DNA of 64,000 nucleotides. It comes from Warburgia ugandensis. Its lineage: Eukaryota; Streptophyta; Magnoliopsida; Canellales; Canellaceae. The notes beneath the pieces are model-generated. The model searched no databases. It was not told the DNA's origin and saw only the letters and a program-made list of their open reading frames with translations. Location: contig CP141134.1 in NCBI GenBank assembly GCA_035236585.1, positions 20,328,414-20,392,413 of the forward strand, in the 5' to 3' direction. Made by a program: the position numbers and the translations under genes. This document shows positions 46,321 through 60,090 of the stretch, one piece after another. The stretch's first letter is position 1. Each line of letters begins with the position of its first letter.

Positions 46321-48246
46321 TTTTTACATTTGGGGCTTACGAAAATGGAGCTTTTACATTTGGGGCATAATTTCAGTTGAAATGGCGTGATTCAGCTGCT
46401 ATAAATCTGTCTATGTTTCAATTGATATGGCGTGATTTGAACCCGGTAACTTTCTAGTTTCGGGAAGTTATTACGAACACCAATAAAGAGTAGCTATTTG
46501 ATTCTCAATTTCTACTCCGTGTTTCCATCATATTTTGCAACCGGAATGACTATATTTGTTTCATCCTTGATGGTTTTTTCTAGGTTTTCGTTCAGTAGAA
46601 ACTTTTGGGCTTTGAGTTCTTTGTTATTGGATTTTCCTTCTTAATAGTGTTGCCTGCAGTTCAAGACATAATGTAATCTGTAAACTAATACTAAGTTTTA
46701 CAGTTTGGTTATAGTTTTACAGTTCTTTTATTTATTTGGCGATGAACAAATGGAACATTGTAGAGGAGCCATTATGGTTACTATTGACATATTCTTCTAT
46801 GTTTTTGTTTTATTATTTTGTGCGTAACATCATCATTTTAGTTTCGATACATAAGATTATTATTCTACTTTAGTCAAGAAATTCAGACTGCTCAAGTTTT
46901 GATCTGGCTTTTTTTGTTGAAGTCTACTAACCTATTTGTGAATGTCTGTGGCAACAGTCATTTTTGTGTAAATTTTGGAGTAGGTCTATGGTAATTCAGT
47001 GTTAATCACAGTAGAAGCTATGAAAATTCGAATTTTCAGAATTATAGAGATCCTATTAGCTGCTGTTCTGTTATAGATTCTACATGGAAGTTGATATAGG
47101 ACACAATAGCCCAGAGCTTCTTGACATAATGGCCCATGAACCTCTATAAGCATGATGGCCCATGAGCTCATAAGTTGAGTCCAAATCAAGAAGATTCCAG
47201 AGGGTAGACCATTTTAGAAATAATTGAAATATAATAACATAAGAAAAGTCTAGAATTGGTTGAGTATGTAGAGTGTTCTAGCTTAAAGTTAAAAAGGAGT
47301 AGATGGTTCTAGGTCATAGAAAATTCTAGTTATGTACTAGAATCTTCCTTTTAGTTCTATAAATAGGCATGTAAACCTATGGGTAAGACATCCAAGTTTG
47401 TATCAAATTCTCTATCCTTTGAGTAGAATTGCTTTCTCTCTTTGAGTAAGTAAGTTCTACCTTCTTGCCTTGTGGATTTGAGGTTCTCTTCTACTACACC
47501 TGCTGCGTTAGAAATATAGGGTTTTAACTGCTCTGGAAGCTGATGCATTTAAAAGGAGTTTTGAAGCTGGATTTGAAGATTTCTTGTATACCCATTTTGT
47601 AGTCTGATGCCTTTCAAGGTGGGTTGTTGCTTGATTTCTGTGAAAAATGCTAAACAAAACCAATATCGGTGAAATTCTTGTTCGTCACTAATAAAATCAA
47701 TTTGTATAACATCCCAACTGAAACCCACCAATAAGTATACGAAGAACATCTACAGCAAAATTCTCAAGGCCCATGTATTTTGGACACATTCGTTGTATTA
47801 AAATTCATAGTGCTATTATATCTAATTTGATGTTATATGTGTTCACTTGGCATATTATTTCTTACATATGCAAGATAAGAAGTTCTGGATTGAAGCTCTA
47901 GTCCATTTGGTATTGTTGAATGTTTTGCTGCTATTGTTTGAATGATAGAATACTTTCAAAAGAAATAACAAGTACCGTAGGTAATATAATATTATTGAGT
48001 GAATACAATAAGTTTTGTGGAATTATAAAATGAATCACTCTAGCATTTTTTAATTGTGGAAAGAATTATATAATTATAATTCTAGGATTGGAAAATGATG
48101 CCTATCATTGGCCAATGACAGAACTCTACATCTTGAAGCACTTTTAAGTGGAAAGAACTGCTTTTCATTGAAGTTGTTTTGATTGTTTCATGACTAGAAT
48201 ACATGTCTAACAAACACAAATTTCCCAACTTGATTGATGTTGGCAG
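46321..48246. other. Presumed 5' intron of the sialyltransferase-like gene; no coding feature
   Basis: AT-rich, with many T-runs typical of plant introns. Short repeats such as TTTTACATTTGGGGC (two copies, 46321 and 46352) and ATGGCGTGATT (46381, 46427) occur. Part of it (47060-47510) may be LTR-derived. No other gene recognised. Confidence 0.45.
47060..47510 (+). repeat. Possible solo LTR or LTR fragment
   Basis: An insertion-like block with LTR-promoter character: repeated TTCTAG/CTAGAA words, then TTCTATAAATAGGC (TATA box near 47357) and CTTTGAGTA repeats downstream, as in many Ty1/copia LTRs. Clean TG...CA ends and target duplication were not found, so this is only a suspicion. Confidence 0.3.
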
Positions 48247-48260
48247 TAGAGCAGCAAATA

Positions 48261-51200
48261 ATGAGATCTCCAAAGCACTCATCCAACCGACGACCAACCA
48301 TTCTCTTCCTCCTTGCCACTGCCATCTTTTTTTGCCTTCTTGTTCTTTCCATCCAATCTTCCTTCTTCACTGGTAAGCAACACACAACAAAAGGCTTCTC
48401 TCCATTTCCTTGCATTTTCCTTTTTCATGCTTAGATCTCTGTAGCAGGATACCGGACGGTGGATCTAAATAAAGAGCAAGTTCGGATCCTCACTAATTTT
48501 CAATCCCGTGTTCAGAAATGCATTGTGAGTATCTGATCGTTGATCTCTCTTTTTATAGATCTGCTTCTTTTCTTCTTTTTTCCCCCACAAAATTTTGAAT
48601 AATTCTGTTCCATTGCTACTTCAGTTGATCCTTTTTAGCTGATTTGGTGTGTTTTTTTTTTATACTGTATATTGTGGTTCCTGATATGTCATTGCAATTT
48701 CAATAGTAAATTTGAGTTTTAAGCTCCCAATGCTAGAGATCTTTTGTAAATTTCTTTTACTATTGCTAAATGTAGTGGCTTTAGTATTAGTGTGTTGGTA
48801 CACTTAACTGTGAGGGTGGTAACTTCTTAAGAAGCTTAGATGTTTGAATCTAATTGTTAAATGAGAAACCAATTTCTGGAATTTAATTCAGTATAACATA
48901 ATTTTATCAAGAAAGTAATCTGACAGCTGTTTCAAAGCCAAAATGGGTGAGAATTGAGCTACCCAGTTGAAAGAGGATCACATTTTGTGGCCATCATTTT
49001 TAGTTATAAGAAGAGAATTGATTTTCACCCCTTAGATTTTAAGTTCAAGTACTTTTTTGCTGAAACAGTGAAATCTAATTGTGAGGTTACAATTCCTTAC
49101 TAATTAGATCCCAAGTGACCACATGCTTTAGTTGCAAACTGTCTCATTTTCTTGCCTTGAAATTTCTACTCCAACTATGCTGTGTTGAATCTTTTGGCCT
49201 CTCAAGACTTTGTGGTGTTATGTGTTGTTCTGGACATGCTATCATATAAACTGGACTGAGCTATAGTTTAAGCGCCAAATGTAAAGGTTTATATAGTGTA
49301 AGCTCCAAATGTAAGTGTTTATCGGCAAGGAGTCCTGGTGGGTGTGCACACTGTTCAGCGGGACCAGAAGTCCACACCCTTTTTATGGGTGTGAAGCTTT
49401 ATTCTGTAGATCTAAGCCTTTTGTCTTGTTTGGAATGGCTTAGATAGGCTAGAGATCAAGTTTCATTGGATGCTTTTTACCTATGTTTTCATGAGAAAAA
49501 AATAGTGACCGTCCATTTTTGTTAATTTTATTCAAATACTCAAAACAAGTATTTAGCAGTATCCAAATACATTTATCTATACTGGGTTGGCTATTTTTGG
49601 TATTAGGAACATGATGAACACTTTAGATTTATAAAAGAATTCATCATGGATAAAAGAAAAGGGTGAACTTCTTTTCATTCTCAAGAGGCGTTAGCCTACC
49701 GCGACTCAACTTCAAATTGGTTATTTTATGTCTAGTAGCTTCGAGAAGGATTTGATCGCTGCCTCTGATTTTCACACGCATGAAGAGATTCAGTCTTATT
49801 AGTTTAATAATGTGTTGTATACTCCTTTGAGTTCCTATGTGTGATATGCTGCTAAACTTTCTTTGTATTTGATGTACTAATTACTTGAAATTAGCTAGAG
49901 TCCAAATAAAATATTTTATCTTTTTTTTTTTTTTTTTGTGTGTGTGTGTGGAAAAATGTGAACATGGGAAGCTTAAAATTATTGTGAGCTTTTGACCCAT
50001 AATGATGGTTAGATTCAGAAAGGAGCTAATCCGACTATCAATTTATTCAAATAAATTCTTGGAAGAAAATTAGTTTGGGATATTTCTTTTTCAAGTTCTG
50101 AATCAAGTAACTTTTCACATCTGCTATTGTATGTAGAGAAAGAATTTTGTTTTCCTAGGAGACTTGGTGCTCTTCTAATCTTCTTTTGTCCTCCGCCCTT
50201 CTTCGTAGTATCTTGAGCTGCCAAAAACTGAATTATTTTTATTGTATGGTTTATGAAACAATGAACATGCTTATTAGGCAATAGACGATAGTGGTAATCT
50301 AGAAGAATCCCATGTTGTTGGAAACTTAAAGTAATAAAATCTAGGGTATAATACCCATTTTGATAATTCCTCTTGGCTTTGTTTTCTTGCGAATTTTGAC
50401 TTCAATTCAACCTTCACAATTCTAGTGTGTTATTCAAACTTCTAATTTTCCCAAACAAAAAATGGGTTGCCTCAAGTTCCTTCTTGTTCCTGTCAGGAGC
50501 AGAGGTGGCCTTTTAAGCAGCTAGCTTCAAATAGTTGGCCGGGATTTCTACTAAATTCTTCAATTTCACTAGGACAGTTGGGTCTTTCTATGTCTAAAGG
50601 CATTTTGAAATATTTAAAGCAGTGAAGGTTAACCATCAACAACAAGCCTATCCGTGCATGGATTGTAGAAATCCCATACATCAATAGAACTACTCACTAA
50701 AGTATCTCTAACTAGAAGACAGCGCTTTTGAGTGATAATCAAATTACCCCCTGAGTAGCACATTGGTTTGAAGCTCATGACTCAATTACAGTACTTGCAT
50801 GAATCAGCTCAATCAAACGAGAGATATTCTGAAAAAAAAAAAAGGCTTTAGAGAGTTGGATACCTTGAAGCTCATATGCCGATGACAATTTGCACACAAA
50901 TTATGCATAATAAAGTTGGAGATCTTTCACATAAAAGATTAGCTGTTAGTTATCTTCAGTTGAAGAAATTAACTATTTCTCTGTAGTGGGGTTGTGCGCT
51001 CCTGAACAGTAGTTCCCTGATTGCTCTTTCTAGCACATTCTAGGATTACTCTTTTCCTGGCCTGCCTGTTTTCCTCTATTGGTTTGCTAAGTCTCTTCCA
51101 CAATTTTCAATATTTGTGTCTTTCTCTGTAACATTCTGGGCTGTCTCCTTGCTCAAATATGTGCTTGTGGCTAGTTGTTAAATTTACTATGGAAACTTTG

Positions 51201-54200
51201 ATAGTTTCTGTAGTAGCTACTTCTCATTCGTTGGATAAGTATTGTGATGTGGAAGTTCTACGGGTTCCCATTGTACATTATAGTATTTGCCTACCAGCTA
51301 GGTCTCTGGAAGGTGACCTTTGAAGTGCCTGCTGATGTAAGGATCTAATGTGCTGTTTGAATCTGTTTCATTATTTATAAAGCTACTACTTCATTTTTCC
51401 TGTATTTAAGAACTCATTCTTAATCATGGGCTGAAATCCAAATTGTGTTTAGGCAAGCAGAGGACTTGGACTCACTGCACAAATTATTGATCACTGTAAA
51501 TTGGTTCTTAAATTTCCGGAAGGCACAAACAGTACCTGGGTTAGCCTTTTACTACACCTCCATATTGTTGCTCTTTACTCAAACTACTTTCTTTCACTTT
51601 TACGGGTATGTTCTTTTTGTAATTCATTTGTTCTAAACTTTTTCCATTGCTATCCTCACAGTACAATGAACAGTTCAAAGTTTATGAGCCAATGGAGTAT
51701 CAGTATGATGTGTGTGAGGCTATTCTCTTGTGGGAACAGGTTAGGTGTTTTCCTCTTAGTTTTTAGTACCTTTGTTGAGAAATAATGTGTACTAAGACGA
51801 CAGAAAAATGCCAGTACCGTAACATGACTACAGTGTTGACGAGGGAATATCTTGATGCTCGACCAGATGGATGGCTAGAATATGCAGCCAAAAGGATTGC
51901 ACAACTGTATGATGCTGAACACATCCTATTTGTTTGTTTTTGGTTCCCATCTAGATTATACTCAGGATGAATAGGAGATTGTCATGTAAGCGTTTTTGCT
52001 GATTCTTGCTTATAGGGGCTCAGATAAGTGTTACAACCGCTCTCTTTGTGAGGAGCACCTGAATTTGCTTTTGCCATCGAAGCCACCATTTTACCCTCGC
52101 CAGTTTCAGACATGTGCTGTTGTTGGGAACTCTGGGGATCTTTTGAAGACGGAGTTTGGACAAGAAATTGATGCACATGATGCAGTTATTCGGGACAATG
52201 AAGCTCCAGTTAATGCTGTAAAGAGATGAAAACCCTTCATGAACTTTTATTCTTCTTGTTCTAGCTTCATGGTTTCTGGAATAGAAAAAGCTTTGGGGAC
52301 TTCTGTTTATGTAGAGTTTCTGTTCTTTGGGATGTGAAGCCAAGAGTAAGGGATGAAAGTACTAGGAGTCCTACATAAGTCATAATATTTTGTAAAAGAC
52401 TGCTCTTTTTCCTTTAGAGTGACGCTTAGTGGTCTTATCATTTCAAGATGGTGTTATGCAATCTTAAAGTATCTATTATAATTTATTTTGTGCAATTGCT
52501 ATTTGTTCCTACAACACCCCTTCCAACTGCTTAAAGAGAGAATTTAGAAAGAGGGGCCCTTGTATCAGCTGCATTGAAATGTTTAATGCCAATGGGGCCT
52601 GGAAGTGTCAAAACAATCTACTCTCTTGGCATTTCTAAGAATCTTGTCAGATTGTGATTTCCTCATTTGGTAACAATAGCACCAAATTGACAGTCCTTCC
52701 CAATGTAGTCCATCCTGGTAGTAGATGATACAATTCGTCCAGGAAAGCAGGAGAGAAGGGTCAGCCTTGACCTTGGTTCTGAAATATGAGATGCTTGCTG
52801 GGGGTTAAATATGACTTTTTTTTTCTTTAAAATAATTGTTCTGAATACTGTTGTTCAGATTTAGAAATTCTGTATCTTGGAAGGAGGGAAGTTCGTTCAA
52901 AGGTTTTAGATCTCTTATATTTACAAGGAGGTATAAGGTGAAGAAAAAAGACGGGAATAGAACCAGTTTATTGTTTGAACGGTAAAATTAGAAAGGTGAA
53001 TTTTAGAGGGGAATTACCTTGCCTTTCTTTTACAGGATTCTGCTTTAGGTAGAACTAAATTATGTCTTACAGCGGAGTTTTGTTTTAGGTAAGTTTAGTA
53101 GAAAGTGACTAGGATCAGGACTCCCAAGTGGGAATGCTTTGGTCATAAATAGTATTAGTGAAGTTTATGTGCATCTTTGCTGTTTTTCTCTTTTAGAGAG
53201 CATCATATGTTTCTTTTCTTCCCTTTCGTTGATTTATGTTCTTAGTTCTCGTTTTGGATTTAAGTTTTAAACTTGTGACTATTAGTTTTTCTAAACCATA
53301 TTAAGTCTGTGAGAAAGTTCAATGTCAGATCTTGAGATTGGCTCAAATGTTTGTGAAGATCCAGGATCATAGAAATTTGGGTGGCCATCTTCAAGACATG
53401 GTTAATGGTTATTTTGAAGCTACCAATGTTTTTAAAGGTAAGTAGGCATCAAACACATATGCAACAAGGTTGACTGTGGCTGCATTGACATAGGCTGATA
53501 ATCTTTAATAGATCTTTGCAAATAAACAAAATGTGCCCAAGGTGAACATCAAGTATTGACCCAACTTGGTGAAAACAAGAAAGGCTTTGACTTAGGAAAT
53601 GAAAACGTGGAGGAATCTTCAGAAACCAAAATAGATGATGAGCCTTCAATGAAGAGTTTGAATTCAACCATCATGCTATTCAACTCCATTTCTTAGGATA
53701 GCATGATGGATGAGAATGTGGTCTTGAGAGGAGGGGTGGGGTGAGTTGGGCCCAAATCAAGTTTTAAAGACTTTTGCAAGTTTTGAAGCTAAGTGCCCAA
53801 TTTGAAAAATCAAACTTTGGAAGCAAATAAATATGACACATAAATTGAATAGTAGTTCGGCCAACCACTCTTGGCACCTACTTCTAGTCTCTCAAAGTAA
53901 CACCTACTTTTGAATTCCACTAGAACTCTGCAATATTTTATATACCATTTGACACTATGCTGGTCACAAACAAAGGAACAATGGAGTGTCAATAAGAACT
54001 TATTACAAGCACTTTGAATACCCTTCCAAACAAATAAGAGAGATAGAGTTCTCTCAATAATTAGAAATAAAGATTCCAGAGAAGAAATTGTGGTCTTCAG
54101 ACGCGGGGTTTTTATTGGGGGGGGGGTTGGGTGGGTTGGAGTTGGGTGCAAACATAGTTTTGAAAACTTGAAAAACAAGGATACTCTGTTCTTGGAAATA

Positions 54201-56325
54201 CTACTAGCACACAAACAATATGAGGACACATGGATTTATAGTGATTCGTCCTGCCCTTGGCACTTGCATCCACTCTCTCAAAGCCAAAACCATCTATGAA
54301 TCACTAAAGGTTAAACCCACGTCGAGGTTTCACTATATCCCTACAAATTGTCCCAAATATCCTTGGCTATTGCACATATAGAGATTCGATTTAATTCATT
54401 GGCTTCAAGAGTGCAATGCAAGAGGTTCATAGCTCTTGAGTTGTACCTTCTTCATCGCCTTTTCATGCTGTCACATTCTGGTAATGTGGGACACCTTCAA
54501 TGAGGATGTATGGCTTGTATGCTTTTTCTAAAACTGTTCCCCATAGCTCATAGCCTTTAGAATGAATTAATATCTTCATGCTTGCCTTCGGATAGTTATA
54601 GTTGGTGCTATCAAACCATGTGGGTCAATGCGTGGATTGACCTTCCCTAAGATTGTTTCCTATGACTTGTTGTGCCATTTTATGGAACTTTGATCTTTGA
54701 CTCTAAACACAATGTTCACTTGCTCTGATATCAATTGTGGTCCAAACAGGGAGTGTGAATTGGGCCCAAATCATGTTTTAAAATCTTCGGCAAGTTTGGA
54801 ACCAAGTGCTCAATCTGAAAAATCGTACTTTGGAAGCAAAGAAATGTGGCACAAGATGTTAGACCTACAAATTGTATAGTGGTTTGGCCAGCTGACCTTG
54901 GAACCTACTTCTACTCCCTCAAAGTAACTTTGATTTTCACTAAACTCCTACAAGGTTTGACATGCTAGTTGATGTTGGGCTGGCTACAAACAAAGGAACA
55001 ATGCACTTGCAGCAAGCACTTCTTCTTGCAAACAATTGGAATTCCTTTTCAAACAAACAAGAGAAACGCCACTCAATACAAAGAGCAAAAGATTTTGAGG
55101 AAGAAGTACGCAAACTAAAAGATATGGAGAGAGGTTTTTAATACAAAAGATTGAAAGAATTTAATTGGGAAGCTTGGAGTTGCTTGCTGAGTAGTAGGCT
55201 TGAATTCTTATGAAATGATGTTTAATCTAGCCCCTTCGAATCTTGCAGAGTCTTCAACTTATAGTGTTCTTGCCAATAGATCCATTGGATTTCAAAAACT
55301 AACCATTTGAGTGCAGAAGATCCGTTGGGAGACAATATTTCCATTATTCAAATTGTAGAGAAATACACTTGTCCCTAAATCAGGCAACTGGTTTTATCAG
55401 GCAGCTGACTTCTCATAAGAGCAGTTGACTGGTTTTGAATCCCAGTTTTAATCTGTAAAAGAGTTGAAAAGGATAAGGGATTTTTACCTTGAAGAGAAGA
55501 ATCCTAAATGCTATGAACTCCATCAAATTGCACTCCTGATGCTGATTTTCATTGTTGCTTCATATGGATCTAGATATAGCTCATATGATCATGAATCTAG
55601 TAGAATGTTTTGAAAATAGTAATATAGAAATAAAAGTGCGACTTGGGAATGAAAGCAGAGCCTTCTGCAAGATTCACATGAGAGACAAATTAAAACAACA
55701 ATAATAGAGGAGCTGTATAGCTGATATTGGGACAATGAACTTTGATTTTAATTTAAGAACCTATATTGACTGAATTTAATATGCATCCATAAATAGTATC
55801 TGTATCACTCAATCTCTCAAACCAGGCCTTAACTGCTGATATTCATGCAAGTCAGGCACTATAAGATATTCATTACCTAATCATATTTAGTTGTCATAAA
55901 ATGCTATGTCTTTGATTGTTGAATCTGGTTAGCGTTCTATTTATGCATTAAAATGGTTCCATTTACAGTCAGTATAGTGGCTACTGATCTGTAGTCTTTA
56001 TATTCCACTTCAAGGATGACTAAGAGAGAAAAACCTCAAAGATCCCCCAAATAAATGACTTTAAGAGAGGAAAGAAGAAAAGGATATTGGACAAATGAGA
56101 ATGAAAAGAAATATAAGAGAAAGTGCATGTATGTATGTAGTAAAATGTGTCTTGTTGACTGGCAATGTAGTAGGTACAGATCTGTATTCTCTTTATATTC
56201 GACTTCAAGAATGACCAAGAGAGAGGGACCTGAAAGTTCTCAACTATATGATTTTAAGAGGTAAGAAGAGGATAGTGGAGAAATGAGAATGAAAAGAAAT
56301 ATAAGAGAAAGTGCATCTACCTACG

Positions 56326-56382
<57 letters not shown>

Positions 56383-59300
56383 GTGTGTCTAACTAAATTG
56401 TGTCTTTCTTGCCATTGTTGTTTTCTTGTAATAGAACTACTTGTTTATGAAACTACTTACTGATATTTCCTTCATGCATACAATACAGAAGTACGCAAAA
56501 TATGTTGGGCTTAAGAGGGATTTTCGCCTTGTAGTTAGGGGTGCTGCCCGCAGCATGATTACTATTCTCAATGGATCTGGTGAGCTTGGATTTCAAGTTA
56601 TTTAACTGTGAGCGTTGCTTGTAAATACTTTCCCTGTTTATTAAGTTGCAAGTGTTTCTGTTTGATGCCTTGTCTGTTGTGGTCAAACATTGTTGCCTTT
56701 CAACATCAATAGATTCAATACATTATCTACTTACTACCTCTATTTTCACAATACATATTGCTTGAAACCTTCATTTCAGATGCATATGACACCCTTTGCA
56801 AATTTTTATGCGATGACCAACTGTTGAAGTACAAGATACAGGATTTTCTTTTTAAGGTTTGGGTTGTACAGTTTCTAGTATAACTATATTTAGCTAATGA
56901 CCCCAAGTTACAAATTTTTCCATTCATTAATCCAAAAGTTACCAACTGCTAACCGGGATAAGGTCTTGATGATGATGATTAATCCAAGAGTAAGTTTTTG
57001 TCTACTTCAATCTATCTATCTATCCCTCAACCAAAAATTTGATATCTCTTATGCAACTAAGAGAAGTTTTTCTGCAAAATACAAGGTTATTATTATCAGT
57101 ATTTCTGTGTTTATTTGCTTATTTATTTCCTCAGATAACAACTTAAAATTTACTTGAAGAAGGAGAAGAAAAAGTATCTTTAATCAAGTGTCACCAAATA
57201 CATGGTTACTTAAATTATTAATCTTCTAGTGGAAAATAGTTGTTGTTGGAGGTCTATTTGTTCAAATCTGGATGCTCATAACATGAGACTGAAATTCTTC
57301 TTTCCATTGCTTGTTATGGGATTATGTTTGTGCAAATGGGATAGTTGTCTTTGGGGTCCTGATGCCTCCATCATTTGTGGTTTCATTTGTGATTGATTGA
57401 AGCCTCTGAAATAATTTGTCTTTCTAGAAATCTCACGATCGTTGTTACTTTTCTAATGGTGGCCTTTGATAACTTTGATCTTTTTAATGGTTGATTTTTT
57501 TACCAGTGCATATCGTCTTTTTTTTTCTGTTACACACAGTGTTTTGAAAAGAAAGATTATCAAATGTTACAGCCAATCCACATATATCCAATGTTTTGTT
57601 GTTGGCTCACAAGATAACATTTTTGACAAGTCACCCTCCGCTTGAAGAGAGCTTGCAAGATTAGTAAGAACAGCTGGGGTTCGTAGAAAGGAAAAGAAAT
57701 TGTGTTGGAGAAAGAAAGCACCACAAACTTGACACGACTTCCAAAATTGGGCCTAACATACCCAATGGAGCACCTTTGAAATTTTGAGTGTATTGGAGCT
57801 GGGAATCAAGTTACAGTTTCTCCTTTTCTTTGCCAGAGCTCTCAACACTGACTGTGTTCCATCTAGGAGAAGGGTCTTAGATAGAGGTATTCATTCAACT
57901 ATTTTCCAGCAGTTGTTCATGAGACATCTAGGCCCTTGATTTTCTAATCCATCAAGTAACCAACTTCTGTCTACAATGGACCACCTATTCGCTCTCCAAT
58001 GTACCCATTCCACAACAAAAAGATCATACTCCAAACTATAATAACACTTATCGCCAGCATGGAGATGTACGTTTCCTCCAATAAACCATGCTGGAGAAAC
58101 AAAAGATTTAGGATATCCAAAATAACATAAGGATCCAAATTCGGATCTTCTTGGTCACCTCATAATCATGAGGATATGATTCATCGGTATCTTGCATCTT
58201 ATGCATCTATTGACTATGGAGCATTCTACTCTTTCCCTTTGGTACTGGCCCATCCTCGTTATAATGGCCAAGATGGCATCTTCTTGTGAGCCACTTCCGA
58301 CAAATTTTGAATGTTTGTCATAATGCTAAAGGATGATAAAATCATCCACTTAATTAGTGGTTGTACTCTAGTAAGAAAGAAATGGAAGACCAAGCAGGCT
58401 AGGATAATACCTTTGAATCCAAGGCCCATATTCTCCTACCTACAAGAATGGATGGCATAAACGACTAATCAAGAAGTCTAATGAGATTTACGGTAACCCC
58501 ATCTTCTATTTGCAAAGATTATGATCACAAGCACAGCCATAACCACTCCATACCCATAGTTTTGTATTGAGCAACTTCTCTTTCGTGTGATGGCAAATGA
58601 TTTGTAACGAAAATCAGAAGAACAACAAGAAGCTGAGATGATTTACAAGAAAAACAAGAAATCTAGCACAAAGGTAACAATATTAAGTACCGTCAACAGT
58701 GTAAAACAACTTACAGAACAATTGTAACAGCTGCAGCACACATTCTTTTGGCCAAGGATCTCCATTCTAATAGCAGACAAGTCAATGTACTGAACTTGAG
58801 CCAAAATGAAAAAAGGGCAGCTTAGTGCATGATGCTCATGCATATGCGGGGTCCAGGGAAGGGGAGGACCACAAAAGGTCTTTAGTACGCAGCCTTACCT
58901 TGCATTTTTGCAAGAGGCTGTTTCCACGCCTTGAGCTTGTGATCTTTAGGACCACAAAACATTTAATATGCGGAGTCCAGGGAAGGGGAGGACCACAAAA
59001 GGTCTACAGTATGCAGCCTTACCTTGCATTTTTGCAAGAGGCTGTATGCACCCCTTGAACTTATGACCTTTAGGTCACTTGATAACAACTCTACCATTGC
59101 TGCTGTGCCTCACATCCAAGGAGTTGTGGGTTTAAGTCTGCTGCATGAGTAGCAACCAACATGGTTGTAGAGTGAGCATGTGACACATTTAATAAACATA
59201 GGAATAAGCTACAAGCAAAGGTTATAATTGGCATATATAGAGCATTAGACATATTTGGAAAACAGGAGCAGCAAGGAAAGGTGACTATTTGTTCAATGTG

Positions 59301-60090
59301 GCAGCAAACGGAGATTCATGAAATGGTCATTATCATCTTAGTCTCATCTCTATACTCTTGATAATGTCGTGTTTATTTACTGTCATCCTCTGAGTCCAAG
59401 TTGTTTCCGTTTTCAAACTCTCTTCTTGTTTCAAAGTCCTATTTTGGAATTTTGTTGTAATACTAACTTTTATCATCTTAGATTACACTTACTAAAGGTC
59501 AGAATATGTTTCCCATGTCTTGTTGTCATTCCTGAAGTCGTACTTTATTAAGCATTTAATATTATTTATCGAGTAATTTTTTTTAGTTATTTGGATGTTT
59601 CTTCTTAACTGGCATTGTTACATGTCTTACTGCAGATGATGAGGTGCTCATAATTAAGAGTCTGACTCATAGAGACTTCAATAAAATGATAAAGGTGAAG
59701 GCTCACTAGGACTGTGTCAACAAATATTTTCTAGATAATTTGCGTGAAGATTCCCCATCAAAAAAATTATCAGTTACTCTTTTAGAATATTATTGCACTG
59801 ACTCTTAGTAATGAATTGGCAAGCTTTGCTTGCCTACTGTGGGTTTATACATATATTTCAAACTTCTCCCTTTTGAAAGAATTGATTCAAACTGCTTCAT
59901 TTAATATCTAACATTGTGAATTTGTGAAATACGTAATGCAGGAAATTCCAAATCCAGTGTATCTTTTCCAGGGTATTGTGCTGCGAAGAGGTGCTAAAGG
60001 AACTGGAATGAAATCTATAGAGTTGGCACTCTCGATGTGTGAAATTGTTGACATATATGGTTTTACGGTGGATCCTGGCTATACTGAATG
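48261..60090 (+). CDS. SIA1: Sialyltransferase-like protein (GT29, SIA1/MGP2 type), C-terminus outside the window
   Basis: Nine exons: 48261-48372, 48448-48524, 51453-51539, 51662-51739, 51815-51906, 52016-52217, 56489-56579, 59636-59694 and 59942-60090, all with GT-AG borders and matching phases; 315 codons plus two bases. The product is a type II Golgi membrane protein with one membrane segment at residues 13-31. The sialylmotif L region begins [11 protein letters not shown] at 182; motif S ([17 protein letters not shown] to DIYGF) covers 284-306. Arabidopsis SIA1/MGP2 is needed for pollen germination and tube growth. Plants lack ordinary sialic acid, so the substrate is uncertain. The last residues (about 65, with motifs III and VS) lie beyond 64000 or are lost. 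An in-frame ATG at 48237 is an alternative start, but a likely acceptor at 48247 favours 48261. No stop interrupts the exons. Confidence 0.92.
48525..51452 (+). other. Intron 2 of SIA1-like gene
   Basis: 2928 bases, GT-AG. It contains a 30-bp tandem duplication (49269-49325, TAAGCGCCAAATGTAA type) and a poly-T plus (GT)n run (49920-49950). No gene or complete mobile element recognised. Confidence 0.75.
53717..55060 (-). repeat. Three copies of an LTR-like repeat, probably a small copia/TRIM-type remnant on the minus strand
   Basis: Copies start TGTGGTC at 53717, 54087 and 54736 and share TTGGGCCCAAATCA, then AAACTTTGGAAGCAAA (ACTTTGGAAGCAAA in the last), then CTTCTA..TCAAAGTAAC and CAAACAAAGGAACAATG. 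Just left of the third copy (54721-54735) lies CTCTGATATCAATTG, whose complement CAATTGATATCAGAG resembles a tRNA-Met primer site following an LTR end. The third copy would then be a 5' LTR read on the minus strand. The middle copy is shorter and diverged. The right end near 55060 or beyond is not fixed. Confidence 0.55.
55978..56320. repeat. Tandem duplication, unit of about 190 bp
   Basis: Units from about 55978 and 56166 share ATCTGTA, CTTTATATTC, ACTTCAAG, GACTAAGAGAGA (GACCAAGAGAGA), TTTAAGAG and the identical block GAATGAAAAGAAATATAAGA. It directly precedes the (CTAT)n array. Confidence 0.85.
56326..56382. repeat. (TATC)n microsatellite, about 14 units
   Basis: Uninterrupted tetranucleotide array in intron 6, about 110 bases before exon 7. 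Confidence 0.97.
56580..59635 (+). other. Intron 7 of SIA1-like gene
   Basis: 3056 bases, GT-AG. 57540-58640 is less AT-rich than its surroundings and looks like decayed insert sequence, but I recognise no domain on either strand. A SINE lies at 58835-59100. Confidence 0.65.
58835..59100 (-). repeat. tRNA-derived SINE (Au-like), minus strand, with a partial tandem copy
   Basis: Two near-identical blocks (58836-58950 and 58969-59100) contain GGAAGGGGAGGACCACAAAA, GCAGCCTTACCTTGCATTTT and GCAAGAGGCTGT. The second continues CTTGAACTTATGACCTTTAG, and its complement reads like a tRNA-type pol III B box (GGTTCGANTCC type) with decay. Plant Au-like SINEs have this layout in reverse, from knowledge of the family. 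The first copy lacks the A-box end. Confidence 0.7.

Larger units (their letters stand above)
52218..56488 (+). other. Intron 6 of SIA1-like gene
   Basis: 4271 bases, GT-AG (GTAAAG...TACAG). Holds the LTR-like repeat family at 53717-55060, a tandem duplication (55978-56320) and a tetranucleotide microsatellite. 52220-53700 shows nothing recognisable. Confidence 0.75.

Noticed and set aside
47060-47510. Complete solo copia LTR
   Set aside because: No matching target duplication or clear TG...CA ends were found, so it is kept only as a low-confidence repeat.
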